From: Providencia sp. R33
GTDB taxonomy: Bacteria > Pseudomonadota > Gammaproteobacteria > Enterobacterales > Enterobacteriaceae
Direction of reading: 5' to 3'
Assembly (NCBI RefSeq): GCF_019343475.1
Contig: NZ_CP072453.1
Span: forward strand, 1,984,001-2,048,000
Length of the DNA stretch: 64,000 bases
The notes beneath the pieces were generated by a model that saw nothing but the letters and a program-made list of their open reading frames with translations, was not told where the DNA came from and did not search any database. Positions 35,985 to 44,371 of this stretch are shown here, one piece after another. How positions within the stretch are numbered: the first letter of the stretch is position 1; every line of letters starts with the position of its first letter. Both the position numbers and the translations under genes were made by a program.

Positions 35985-36110
35985 CATCCCCTAAATAGTT
36001 CAAATTGCAGCTAGGCGTCAAACGAAGGTACCCTTAGGAGCATACACAAGTATGTGACTAAGGTAACTGAGTGCAGACAACAACGCTGCGGTTTGAAATA
36101 TGACGGGGAT
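35985..36110. repeat. Full-length dispersed hairpin repeat
   Basis: This element begins CCCTAAATAGTTC, has the core AGGCGTCAAACGAAGG, the centre AGGAGCATACACAAGTATGTGACT and ends TTTGAAATATGAC. The centre is nearly identical to that of the 14.3-kb tandem units. Its outer arms, TTCAAATTGCAGC and GCTGCGGTTTGAA, differ from those copies but still pair with each other, allowing G-U. Confidence 0.8.
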
Positions 36111-36116
36111 GACAAG

Positions 36117-37079
36117 CTATTGGGACATTTTTAATATCGTCCGCACATTACTCGCACTAGTTGCGATGATATCAATCGCCCCGGTGCGCAATGCGCCCAT
36201 AATCGCCATTGCCTTGGAGGATTCAGAAGCAATCGCAATCACACACGGAATTTTTCTCAGCTCATCAATACTCAAGCCGATCACTCGGTCATTCATAACA
36301 GTATCCACATGCTGCCCTTGTGCATTGAAAAAGTCATACCCTGCGATATCGCCAATAACGCCTTGGTTTAAACTGGCATCCACGATTTCACGGGGTGTAA
36401 ACCAGCCCAGTTTGACCATATAACTGTCCTCATTCATATCACCAATACCAATCAAGGCAATATCCGCTTTACGGGCACGGTCTAGTGTCTCTTTTATGGT
36501 ACCGTTCTTCATAAAAGCTTGTTTAAGTTCGTTATTTTCCACATAAGCTGGGGCATACAGTGTTTCACTTGTTCCGCCAAATTTTTTCGCAAGGCGACGG
36601 CTGATATGGTCAGCGTTTATCGAATCACCGGGACGATGCGTTCCGCCAATGCCACAAATAAACCGGCAATCTTTTTCAGGCACAGCTCCACCACTATCGG
36701 CAACAACAGCAACATTACGCCCTTGCCCTACGGTGACAATCATATTGTCCCGCAGTGTGGTTGATAAATAATTAGCAACCAACGTACCTACCTGATTACG
36801 CTGCGATTCTTCATCAGGGTGATCCAATGCAATTAATGCACGGGAAATCGGAAACCGAGAAAGTAATTGCTGTTCGAGTTGGGTACTAAAAATCGGGTGA
36901 TAGCGAACGTTAATTTCAACTATCCCCTCTTCTTTTGCGCGTTTTAATAAGCGCCCAACCTTAATTCGCGATATCCCAAACTTATTGGCGATCTCTTCCT
37001 GCGTAATTTCATCGCGATAATACGCAATCGCAATTTCAGTCAGTAGCTCGATGTCGGAAGATGTTTGTGATCTATCCAT
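36117..37079 (-). CDS. SorC/EryD-like transcriptional regulator of the tetritol locus
   Basis: This 320-residue regulator has an N-terminal helix-turn-helix (EITQEEIANKFGISRIKVGRLL, about residues 18-39) and the SorC sugar-binding domain (TVGQGRNVAVVADSGG, ALIGIGDMNEDSY). SorC members include EryD of the Brucella erythritol operon and DeoR of Bacillus. The ATG at 37079 is used; a TTG seven codons earlier is possible. It lies next to dhaL and probably binds the TGAAC-N4-GTTCA palindromes at 41443, 41708 and 45324. Confidence 0.82.
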   Translation of the reverse strand: MDRSQTSSDIELLTEIAIAYYRDEITQEEIANKFGISRIKVGRLLKRAKEEGIVEINVRYHPIFSTQLEQQLLSRFPISRALIALDHPDEESQRNQVGTLVANYLSTTLRDNMIVTVGQGRNVAVVADSGGAVPEKDCRFICGIGGTHRPGDSINADHISRRLAKKFGGTSETLYAPAYVENNELKQAFMKNGTIKETLDRARKADIALIGIGDMNEDSYMVKLGWFTPREIVDASLNQGVIGDIAGYDFFNAQGQHVDTVMNDRVIGLSIDELRKIPCVIAIASESSKAMAIMGALRTGAIDIIATSASNVRTILKMSQ

Positions 37080-37236
37080 AAGGTAGTGATTTCCTCTCAA
37101 TTGGTGTTAATCGCGACAAGGATAATAAGGTTTTAGTATAGCGTTTCTAGTGGCAATTAATAAGCGAGTTGTCAAAGACAGTGGATATAAAGCGATGTTT
37201 TCGGCTCTATATCCACTAAAAAACTAAAATAAACGG

Positions 37237-37890
37237 CTATGCGTTGGCTACAGCGCCATGTTTTTCAACACTTTGTGCAAGTTGGCAGAGTAATAAGCAG
37301 CAAGACGTTGCCCCTGCATCCAATACCCCGCGAGAACGTTCGCCCAAGCGACTGGCACGGCCAATTTTTGCCACTAAATCTAAGGTTGAATCGCGCCCCG
37401 CGATGGCCGCAGCTTGCATTGCATCTAACGCTTGCTTGAAATCCTTGCCTGCATTGGTTGCAGATTCAAAAGCATTAATCGCAGGGATCAATGTATCCAT
37501 CAAGCATTTATCACCGACCTTCGCGCTACTAATGTCTTGCAACTCTGATAAACCGTTTTGTAGCATCGCCAGAAAATCGTGCTGTGAAAGCTCGTTTTTG
37601 CCTGAAATACTGTCAGACATCCCCATAAAGAAGCTGCCGTACAGCGGCCCCATCGAACCGCCAATGCCTTCCATTAACGCATCGGAAATCTCTTCAAAGC
37701 CTTCACTGAGTGATAATTCGCGCCCTTCAATCGCTTTGGCGCATAGGTTAAAACCTTTCGCCATATTAATGCCGTGGTCACCATCCCCAATTGCACCGTC
37801 GATTTCACTGAGATATTCGCGGTTAGACACAATGATATGGACTAAGTCCAGTGTCATTTCATTGCCACGTTCCGTCGAGATAACTTGCAT
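37237..37890 (-). CDS. DhaL-type kinase subunit (DAK2 domain), probable erythrulose kinase
   Basis: This 217-residue nucleotide-binding subunit has EIDGAIGDGDHGINMAKGF near residue 29 (the Asp residues hold Mg-ATP), GGSMGPLYGSFF near 76 and SRGVLDAGATSC near 192. It pairs with the DhaK-like subunit encoded just upstream. No DhaM phosphotransferase protein is present, so the enzyme is probably ATP-dependent. In this context the substrate is more likely erythrulose than dihydroxyacetone, comparable to LerK/DerK of tetritol pathways. Confidence 0.85.
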   Translation of the reverse strand: MQVISTERGNEMTLDLVHIIVSNREYLSEIDGAIGDGDHGINMAKGFNLCAKAIEGRELSLSEGFEEISDALMEGIGGSMGPLYGSFFMGMSDSISGKNELSQHDFLAMLQNGLSELQDISSAKVGDKCLMDTLIPAINAFESATNAGKDFKQALDAMQAAAIAGRDSTLDLVAKIGRASRLGERSRGVLDAGATSCCLLLCQLAQSVEKHGAVANA

Positions 37891-37901
37891 AATGGGCTCC
37901 T

Positions 37902-38903
37902 TTACTTAACCTGTGTTAAACCTAATGAATACGCAGGGACATCCATTAACGTCTTTAATTCTTCATCTACTTTCATTAGTGTCAGTGTGACACCCATCAT
38001 TTCGAGTGAGGTAAAATAATTGCCCACATAGTTACGCACGATGCGAACACCTTTCTCACTCAATAATTTTTCAACTTCAGCATAATAAATATACAGTTCC
38101 ATCACTGGGGTCGCACCCAAGCCAGAAACCAGCACGACAACTTCATCCCCTTGTTTTGCCTGCATATCGGTTAAAATTGGCGTTAACATTGTTTGCGCCA
38201 TTTGCGCCGCTGATTGGATTGGCATAATTTCAATGCCCGGCTCACCATGGTGACCGATACCAAGCTCCATCATGCCATCTTCGATATGGAAATTCGGGTG
38301 ACCCACCGCAGGAATTGTGCAAGATGTTAATCCAACACCAATGGAGTGGCAGTTATTAATAGCTTTTTGTGCCGCATTAATCACACCATCTAGGTCATAG
38401 CCTTTACTGGCTGCTGCCGAGCCAACCTTCCACATTAAAATTTCACCGGCGACACCGCGGCGTTTTTCTTTCTCACTCGCTGGTGCAGAAGCAACATCGT
38501 CAGTCGCTACGACAGTTTTAATCTTCATGCCCGCTTTTTCGGCTTTTTTCATTGCCATTTTCACGTTCATGTTGTCGCCAGCATAGTTACCGTATAAACA
38601 GGCAACACCAGCACCACTGTCAGCGGCTTTGAACGCATCTAAAAAAGCCCCTGCGGTTGGTGAGGAGAAAATTTCACCGATAGCCACCGCATCTAACATG
38701 TTTTCTCCCACATAGCCTAAAAATGCGGGCTCATGACCTGACCCTCCCCCCGTGACAATCCCCACTTTCCCTTGGATTGGCGCTTTCGGGTATTTCAATA
38801 CGCGGGCATTATCGGTTTGCGCAAAATATTCTGGGTGCGCTTTTAAATAGCCTTGGATAGCGTCTTCAACAACTAGGTCAGGTTCATTAATGATTCTGTT
38901 CAT
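37902..38903 (-). CDS. DhaK-type kinase subunit (DAK1 domain), probable erythrulose kinase
   Basis: This 333-residue substrate-binding subunit has GGGSGHEPAFLGYVG near residue 52 and the catalytic His in GIGHHGEPGIE near 218, which forms a hemiaminal with the carbonyl substrate. It is 12 bases upstream of dhaL and 12 bases downstream of the MFS gene, so all are one transcript. Known relatives phosphorylate dihydroxyacetone, L- or D-erythrulose or apulose. Erythrulose is favoured here because of the adjacent tetritol dehydrogenases and isomerase. Confidence 0.85.
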   Translation of the reverse strand: MNRIINEPDLVVEDAIQGYLKAHPEYFAQTDNARVLKYPKAPIQGKVGIVTGGGSGHEPAFLGYVGENMLDAVAIGEIFSSPTAGAFLDAFKAADSGAGVACLYGNYAGDNMNVKMAMKKAEKAGMKIKTVVATDDVASAPASEKEKRRGVAGEILMWKVGSAAASKGYDLDGVINAAQKAINNCHSIGVGLTSCTIPAVGHPNFHIEDGMMELGIGHHGEPGIEIMPIQSAAQMAQTMLTPILTDMQAKQGDEVVVLVSGLGATPVMELYIYYAEVEKLLSEKGVRIVRNYVGNYFTSLEMMGVTLTLMKVDEELKTLMDVPAYSLGLTQVK

Positions 38904-38914
38904 AATTCCCTCTT

Positions 38915-40180
38915 TTACTTATTTTCTGGTGTTAGCTGCATTTTTGCTGACTGATCAAGAAGTTCTTGCGGTACCGTGATAAACCTCATCAATATCGCAC
39001 TGAACAAATAAAGCCCTGAGAAAATCCAAATCACACCAAACGCCCCAACACTGCTAATAAAAATCCCAACCAGTGCTGGCCCAACAAAGGTACTTAGCCC
39101 CGCACCTAAATTCAGTACGGACATGGCAGCGCCTTTATTTTCAGGTGCGAGTGATGGCATGATGGCAGAGAGCGGTACGTAACCGGCAAGGCACGCCCCA
39201 AATAACCCTGCCGCTATCATCATCAGGGTATAGTTATGGCCGAAGTAATACGGCACGTAATAGAACATTAGAGTACAAAGCATACAACCGACACATCCGA
39301 ACCAAATGACAATATTGCGCCAACCAATGCGGTCGCTCACCACACCAAAAATCAAGTTAAAGGCAATATTCACGGTCCAAAGTGCAGCATAGATATGTAA
39401 CCATTCTGTGCGGGAAAAGCCAAAGTCACCGAGAAACATTGGCATGAAGATCACAAAACCATAAGCCGCTGATGTATTTATGGTTCTAACTATTCCCCCT
39501 AAACCAATTTTTGGGTTTTCAAATGCAATGGTGATCCCTTTAAACACATAGTTAAGCGATACTTTTTGTTTTGGTTGTTCGCCGCCCTCATGGCTTCGGT
39601 TAAGGGCAATCGCAATAAACGCCCCGATGGTGACAAAAATCAGCCCACTCCATAGCGTTGCCATCTCACCTAAAATTGGTAAGGCATAACTTGAGTACAT
39701 CACCCCCAACACACCTAGCCCGCCACTGTAGACGAACCAGAAGATCCCCACGGCGGAACCCAATTTTTTAATGGGCGCTTCATACGCTACCCAAACTAAG
39801 AAACCGTAGGCAAACATGGGATAGCCAAATCCACGTAATGCATAGGTAGGTATCATGATGGATAAGCTGTTACTTGGCAGGCCAATGGATAAGAAAATGA
39901 CGGAGCCAATCACAAACATCACAAACCCGAAAATCATCACTCGGCGAGCGGTATAAATTTCCGCTAAAACGCCAGACAACCACGCCGCAACCGCGGCAAA
40001 AAAGCCATATACGCTGAACAGTAATGAAGATTGTTCAATACTCATTCCGCGGCTAATAATAAAAGGTGAAAGCCACCCTTGTTCGAGCCCTTCCCCCATC
40101 ATGAAGATAAGGACACCAAAATAGCCAAGGAGCAACTTTGGCGAAAATCCCGTTACTTTAGACAGTTTATTGATTATCAT
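38915..40180 (-). CDS. MFS polyol transporter, probable tetritol importer
   Basis: This 421-residue protein has 12 membrane segments and is paralogous to DalT: GEGLEQGWLSPFI near residue 29 parallels GDGFEMAFLSKHI, and YGFFAAVAAWLSGVLAEI parallels YGLMAAVAAWASGVVAEI. It belongs to the DalT/RbtT group. Its position between eltD-like and dhaK-like genes suggests uptake of erythritol or threitol. Ribitol is an alternative, since the rbt genes lack a transporter. Confidence 0.82.
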   Translation of the reverse strand: MIINKLSKVTGFSPKLLLGYFGVLIFMMGEGLEQGWLSPFIISRGMSIEQSSLLFSVYGFFAAVAAWLSGVLAEIYTARRVMIFGFVMFVIGSVIFLSIGLPSNSLSIMIPTYALRGFGYPMFAYGFLVWVAYEAPIKKLGSAVGIFWFVYSGGLGVLGVMYSSYALPILGEMATLWSGLIFVTIGAFIAIALNRSHEGGEQPKQKVSLNYVFKGITIAFENPKIGLGGIVRTINTSAAYGFVIFMPMFLGDFGFSRTEWLHIYAALWTVNIAFNLIFGVVSDRIGWRNIVIWFGCVGCMLCTLMFYYVPYYFGHNYTLMMIAAGLFGACLAGYVPLSAIMPSLAPENKGAAMSVLNLGAGLSTFVGPALVGIFISSVGAFGVIWIFSGLYLFSAILMRFITVPQELLDQSAKMQLTPENK

Positions 40181-40212
40181 ATCGTTAACCTCAGTGCTTG
40201 TTCGCTGGGTTA

Positions 40213-40257
40213 GGACCTGAATAACAAGCCTTGGTAGGGTGACATTTATTCAGGTCC
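40213..40257. repeat. Perfect 12-bp inverted repeat between the dehydrogenase and transporter genes
   Basis: GGACCTGAATAA at 40213 and TTATTCAGGTCC at 40246 form a 12-bp stem with a 21-base loop inside the eltD-to-MFS intergenic gap. There is no T run on the minus strand, so it is not a simple terminator. It could be an mRNA processing or stabilising hairpin. Confidence 0.7.
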
Positions 40258-40303
40258 AATTTTTCTCATTATTGTTTTATTTGCTTGTGAACCCACTACA
40301 GCA

Positions 40304-41416
40304 TTACAGGTTCGGGTCTAAGACCACCTTGATATGCGGGTCGCCCTTCGCCATCATGGAAAAACCTTCTGCAAATTTATCCAATGGTAAAATATCCGTT
40401 ACCACACCTTTGGTTGGGAAATCACCATTGCCGATACCCTCGATAACCAATGGGTAGCAATATGGGCCTAAGTGAGAACCTAATAAATCCAGCTCTTTAC
40501 GGTCGCTGATAATGCTCCAATCGACAGTTACAGGGTCTTTAAAGACAGAGAATTCAACAAATGTGCCGAGCTTACGGATCATTTTTAGCCCTTGCTCAAC
40601 GGATTTCGGTGCACCTGTTGCTTCAATGTAAATGTCGCAACCATACCCCTCCGTCATCCCTTTGATGATTTTGTCCACATCATCACGTTTTGGATTCAGT
40701 ACCATATCTGCGCCAAATTCTTTAGCGAGTTCTAAACGTTTATCGAATAAATCCAATACTACTAATTTGCCCGCGCCCGATTTTTTGATTGCGCCAATCA
40801 TGCCTAAACCTAGCGTTCCTGCGCCCGAGAGCACAACCACATCGCCCAGTTTCACATTCGCACGTTGCACGGCGTGTAATGAGCAGGCATACGGTTCAAT
40901 CAAAATCGCGTCTTCAATCGGCATATCCACAGGGACATGGTAGTTGATGGCTTCTTTCGTAAACTTCATGTACTGAGCCATACCGCCATTAACGTTATTT
41001 TGGAAACCATACAGGTCGTGTTTTTCACACATCCAATATTCACCGCGTTTACAGAAACGACATTCCCAGCAAGGAACTATTTGCTCGGAAATCACGCGGT
41101 CACCTAATGCGAACCCCTCTACTTTTGAGCCAAACCCAACAACGTGGCCGATAAATTCGTGCCCTGGGATCATTGGCGCTTTAATATAGGCAGGTTGCTC
41201 AGCATCCCCCCAAAAGCTTGGCGCGCCTTCAAACGCTTTCACATCACCTGCGCAAATCCCGCAAGCTTCGACGCGAACTAAAATTTCTTCTTCACCAATT
41301 TTTGGAACATCGACAGTTTCTAAACGGTAATCTTTCGGTGCATAAGCCACTACCGCTTTCATTTTTTCTGGAATGCCTTCGCTCATCGTGGCTTTTTGAT
41401 CACAGTGTTCACACAT
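40304..41416 (-). CDS. eltD: EltD-like erythritol/L-threitol dehydrogenase (Zn-dependent MDR)
   Basis: This 370-residue medium-chain dehydrogenase oxidises a polyol to a ketose with NAD(P)+. Catalytic zinc ligands lie in GICAGDVKAF and PGHEFIGHV; structural zinc Cys residues are in CWECRFCKRGEYWMC near residue 120; the Rossmann glycines are in GAGTLGLGMI. SEQIVPCWEC, HDLYGF, DWSIISD and HLGPYC resemble characterised EltD of mycobacteria, as I recall it. The N-terminus has a short CEHC extension. Gene order and the operator at 41443 place it first in the operon with transporter and kinase. The product would be L-erythrulose. Confidence 0.8.
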   Translation of the reverse strand: MCEHCDQKATMSEGIPEKMKAVVAYAPKDYRLETVDVPKIGEEEILVRVEACGICAGDVKAFEGAPSFWGDAEQPAYIKAPMIPGHEFIGHVVGFGSKVEGFALGDRVISEQIVPCWECRFCKRGEYWMCEKHDLYGFQNNVNGGMAQYMKFTKEAINYHVPVDMPIEDAILIEPYACSLHAVQRANVKLGDVVVLSGAGTLGLGMIGAIKKSGAGKLVVLDLFDKRLELAKEFGADMVLNPKRDDVDKIIKGMTEGYGCDIYIEATGAPKSVEQGLKMIRKLGTFVEFSVFKDPVTVDWSIISDRKELDLLGSHLGPYCYPLVIEGIGNGDFPTKGVVTDILPLDKFAEGFSMMAKGDPHIKVVLDPNL

Positions 41417-41442
41417 AGTCTTACCCTCGGCGGTTTGTTAAA

Positions 41443-41456
41443 TGAACATAAGTTCA
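41443..41456. promoter_or_regulatory. Operator-like palindrome before eltD
   Basis: TGAACATAAGTTCA has perfect 5-bp arms TGAAC/GTTCA around four bases, 27 bases before the eltD start. The same palindrome occurs at 41708 and, in near-identical form, at 45324. Confidence 0.65.
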
Positions 41457-41635
41457 ATGAAGATACAAATTAACCATACCTTCTTTTAATCACCTATGCA
41501 CATCACCAGATTCTCAAAGTGTGATTCAGAGCAAATATTCATATAAAATCGGTATAAAATGGTGACATTGCGCTTTTTTAGCAAAAAAAATTGATTTTAA
41601 GGCCATAGATCACAAAATTTTGCTTATCCAAATTA

Positions 41636-41668
41636 AAAACATATGTTCACCTATTGATTATTTGTTCA
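41636..41668. promoter_or_regulatory. Weaker operator half-sites in the eltD/rpiB intergenic region
   Basis: AAAACATATGTTCA at 41636 and TGATTATTTGTTCA at 41655 keep the GTTCA arm but have mismatched left arms. They lie between the two perfect palindromes. Confidence 0.4.
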
Positions 41669-41707
41669 TAAAATCCTATTTTCTAAATAGTACATTTGAA
41701 TCAACAA

Positions 41708-41721
41708 TGAACTTTTGTTCA
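41708..41721. promoter_or_regulatory. Operator-like palindrome before rpiB-type gene
   Basis: TGAACTTTTGTTCA has perfect TGAAC/GTTCA arms and lies 18 bases before the isomerase ATG, close enough to the ribosome site that binding would block transcription. Confidence 0.65.
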
Positions 41722-41739
41722 ACCATAAGGATCTCAATC

Positions 41740-42192
41740 ATGCTATCTATTGCCATTGGTGCAGACGACGCCGCATTTGAAATGAAAGATTTGATCAAAC
41801 AACATCTCGCAGCGCTGAATATTCAAGTCACCGACTATTGTTTAAATACAGGGGTTAAGGATGAAATGTACCCAGATGTTGCCCATGCCGTCGCCACCGC
41901 TATTGCACAAGGAAAACATCAACGTGGGATATTAATTTGTGGGACAGGTATTGGAATGTCTATCGTTGCCAACAAAGTTGCGGGGATTCGTGCCGCACTC
42001 TGCCACGATACCTATTCAGCGGAACGCGCACAAAAAAGTAACGATGCGCAAATTATTACCTTTGGTGCGCGTGTCATTGGCTCTGAACTTGCAAAAGCTA
42101 TCGTCGATACTTGGCTGGCTTCCCATTATGAAGGTGGACGTTCAGCGCCAAAAGTCGCTCGCATTAGTGAATATGAAAATGGGAAACGTTAG
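41740..42192 (+). CDS. rpiB: RpiB/EryI-type sugar phosphate isomerase
   Basis: This 150-residue protein of the RpiB/LacAB family has the catalytic Cys in ILICGTGIGMSIVANK near residue 66, GADDAAFEMK at the start and CHDTYSAERA near 89. RpiB interconverts ribose and ribulose phosphates; EryI/DerI relatives convert D-erythrulose 4-phosphate to D-erythrose 4-phosphate, the likely role here. The ATG at 41740 with an AGGATC site is preferred over starts up to 40 codons upstream, which would run through the operator. The transketolase gene follows after 32 bases. Confidence 0.85.
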   Translation: MLSIAIGADDAAFEMKDLIKQHLAALNIQVTDYCLNTGVKDEMYPDVAHAVATAIAQGKHQRGILICGTGIGMSIVANKVAGIRAALCHDTYSAERAQKSNDAQIITFGARVIGSELAKAIVDTWLASHYEGGRSAPKVARISEYENGKR

Positions 42193-42224
42193 TTTCACGT
42201 AGACAGTTTTCTAGGAGTGTTTTT

Positions 42225-44234
42225 ATGTACACACAGGCACAAAACCCGTTAGCGAACGCCATCCGTTTTCTTTCTATAGATGCAGTGCAAAAAGCCAACT
42301 CTGGCCACCCAGGTGCGCCAATGGGTATGGCGGATATCGCTGAAGTGCTTTGGCGAGACTACTTACAACATAACCCTGCCGACCCGACTTGGCCAAACCG
42401 TGACCGCTTTGTCCTTTCAAACGGTCATGCCTCAATGCTGCTCTATAGTTTATTACACTTAACGGGCTACGATGTTTCCATTGACGATTTAAAGCAATTT
42501 AGGCAATTGCATTCAAAAACGCCTGGGCACCCTGAATTAGGTTATACCCCTGGAGTGGAAACAACGACAGGCCCCCTTGGCCAAGGCATAGCCAACGCAG
42601 TCGGCATGGCAATTGCAGAAAAAACTCTTGGCGCGACATTTAACCGTTCTGGATTCCCTGTTATTGACCACTTCACCTATGTTTTTCTCGGGGATGGCTG
42701 CTTAATGGAGGGGATCTCCCACGAAGTGTGCTCTCTTGCGGGCACATTAAAGCTGAATAAACTCATCGCTTTTTATGATGACAACCAAATATCCATTGAT
42801 GGAAATACTAAAGGTTGGTTTACGGATAACACTGCCGAACGTTTTGAAGCATATGGCTGGCATGTTATTCGCCGCATTGATGGCCATTCAAGGCCCGCCA
42901 TCAAAGCGGCTATTGAGCAAGCTCGCCAACAAACGGATAAACCGACACTGATTATTTGCCGCACCACCATCGGTTATGGTTCACCAAATAAAGCCGGAAC
43001 TGCAAATTCACACGGCGCGCCACTTGGTACGGAAGAAATTGCGTTAACACGCCAGCAACTAGGCTGGAAATACCCACCATTTGAAATACCTGAAGAAATT
43101 TATGAACCATGGAACGCCATCGCCCGTGGCTCGCAACAGCAATTACAGTGGGAACAAGCGATTAGAGAGTATACAAAGCAATACCCAGAACTTGCTGAAC
43201 AACTCACTGCGCGGTTATCTAACCAAACGCCAAGTTCATTTGCTTCTGTGATGACAGATTACATTCAAAAGTTGAATGATAACCCTGAAACAATCGCCAC
43301 CCGCAAAGCATCACAAAACACCCTCAATGTAATTGGTCCTGTTTTACCTGAATTAATTGGCGGTTCCGCAGATTTAGCACCCAGCAACCTCACCTATTGG
43401 TCTGGTTCCGTCCCAATCAATGAACAACCTGCAGGTAACTATATTCATTACGGTGTTAGGGAGTTTGGCATGACCGCCATTGCCAACGGTATTACCTTAC
43501 ACGGTGGTTTTCGCCCTTATACCGCAACCTTTTTGATGTTCTGCGAATATGCACAAAATGCTGTGCGCATGGCAGCACTGATGAAATTACCCCAAGTACT
43601 TGTTTATACGCATGACTCCATTGGGTTAGGGGAAGATGGGCCAACACATCAACCAGTAGAACAACTTGTTTCTTTGCGTGCAACACCGAACCTGTCCGTC
43701 TGGCGTCCGTGTTGCCAAGTGGAAACGGCGGTTGCTTGGCAACAAGCCATCACCAACCAACAAACACCAACAGCGCTGATCCTATCACGGCAAAATCTAC
43801 AGCAACACTCCCGTACCGCTGAACAGCTAGCCAATATCCAACGAGGGGGTTATATATTACGCAGTAATAGCCAAACCCCTGAATTATTGCTGATTGCAAC
43901 GGGTTCCGAAGTCACTTTAGCCGTTGAAGCATGGCAATATCTCACCAACCAAGGCTTTAAAGTCAATGTTATTTCCATGCCATCAACGGACACCTTTGAT
44001 AAGCAGTCCACTGACTACCAACAATGTGTATTGCCCAATCATGTTCGCAACCGAATTGCTATCGAAGCCAGTATCAGTGATTACTGGAGAAAATATGTAG
44101 GGCTTGATGGGTTAGTTATGGGAATGAATAGTTTTGGTGAATCTGCCCCCGCTGAACAATTATTTGATTATTTTGGTTTTACGGTGGAGAAACTTATTCA
44201 GCAATCGTTATCATTATTACAGCCCAAAGCGTAA
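42225..44234 (+). CDS. tkt: Transketolase dedicated to the polyol locus
   Basis: This 669-residue full-length transketolase has the thiamine diphosphate motif GDGCLMEGISHEV running to the Asn of YDDNQISIDG (residues 154-190), NSGHPGAPMGMAD near 25, and pyrimidine-domain REFGMTAIANG near 412. It transfers two-carbon units between sugar phosphates. Together with the upstream isomerase it would feed erythrose 4-phosphate into the pentose phosphate pathway. It is probably an extra copy beside a housekeeping tktA. An intrinsic terminator follows. Confidence 0.92.
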   Translation: MYTQAQNPLANAIRFLSIDAVQKANSGHPGAPMGMADIAEVLWRDYLQHNPADPTWPNRDRFVLSNGHASMLLYSLLHLTGYDVSIDDLKQFRQLHSKTPGHPELGYTPGVETTTGPLGQGIANAVGMAIAEKTLGATFNRSGFPVIDHFTYVFLGDGCLMEGISHEVCSLAGTLKLNKLIAFYDDNQISIDGNTKGWFTDNTAERFEAYGWHVIRRIDGHSRPAIKAAIEQARQQTDKPTLIICRTTIGYGSPNKAGTANSHGAPLGTEEIALTRQQLGWKYPPFEIPEEIYEPWNAIARGSQQQLQWEQAIREYTKQYPELAEQLTARLSNQTPSSFASVMTDYIQKLNDNPETIATRKASQNTLNVIGPVLPELIGGSADLAPSNLTYWSGSVPINEQPAGNYIHYGVREFGMTAIANGITLHGGFRPYTATFLMFCEYAQNAVRMAALMKLPQVLVYTHDSIGLGEDGPTHQPVEQLVSLRATPNLSVWRPCCQVETAVAWQQAITNQQTPTALILSRQNLQQHSRTAEQLANIQRGGYILRSNSQTPELLLIATGSEVTLAVEAWQYLTNQGFKVNVISMPSTDTFDKQSTDYQQCVLPNHVRNRIAIEASISDYWRKYVGLDGLVMGMNSFGESAPAEQLFDYFGFTVEKLIQQSLSLLQPKA

Positions 44235-44285
44235 CCAATAGCGAAGTTATTTAAATCTGTTATCCTACTTTGTAATTTATATTAC

Positions 44286-44326
44286 AAGCCAAATAATAAA
44301 ATCATTATTTGGCTTATTTTTTCTTA
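44286..44326 (+). terminator. Intrinsic terminator after transketolase
   Basis: AAGCCAAATAAT and ATTATTTGGCTT pair around AAAATC and are followed by ATTTTTTC. Confidence 0.88.
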
Positions 44327-44371
44327 TCATAAATAAGCGAATAATCTATTTTATCCGCTTATTGCATTTAA

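Noticed and set aside
37180..37217. Terminator after dhaL (AGTGGATATA inverted repeat)
   Set aside because: The stem is real but has a long loop and no T run on the minus strand downstream of it, so it was not called as a terminator.
37244..37909. Plus-strand ORF of 221 codons opposite dhaL
   Set aside because: It mirrors the dhaL frame almost exactly; the DhaL motifs on the other strand settle the matter.
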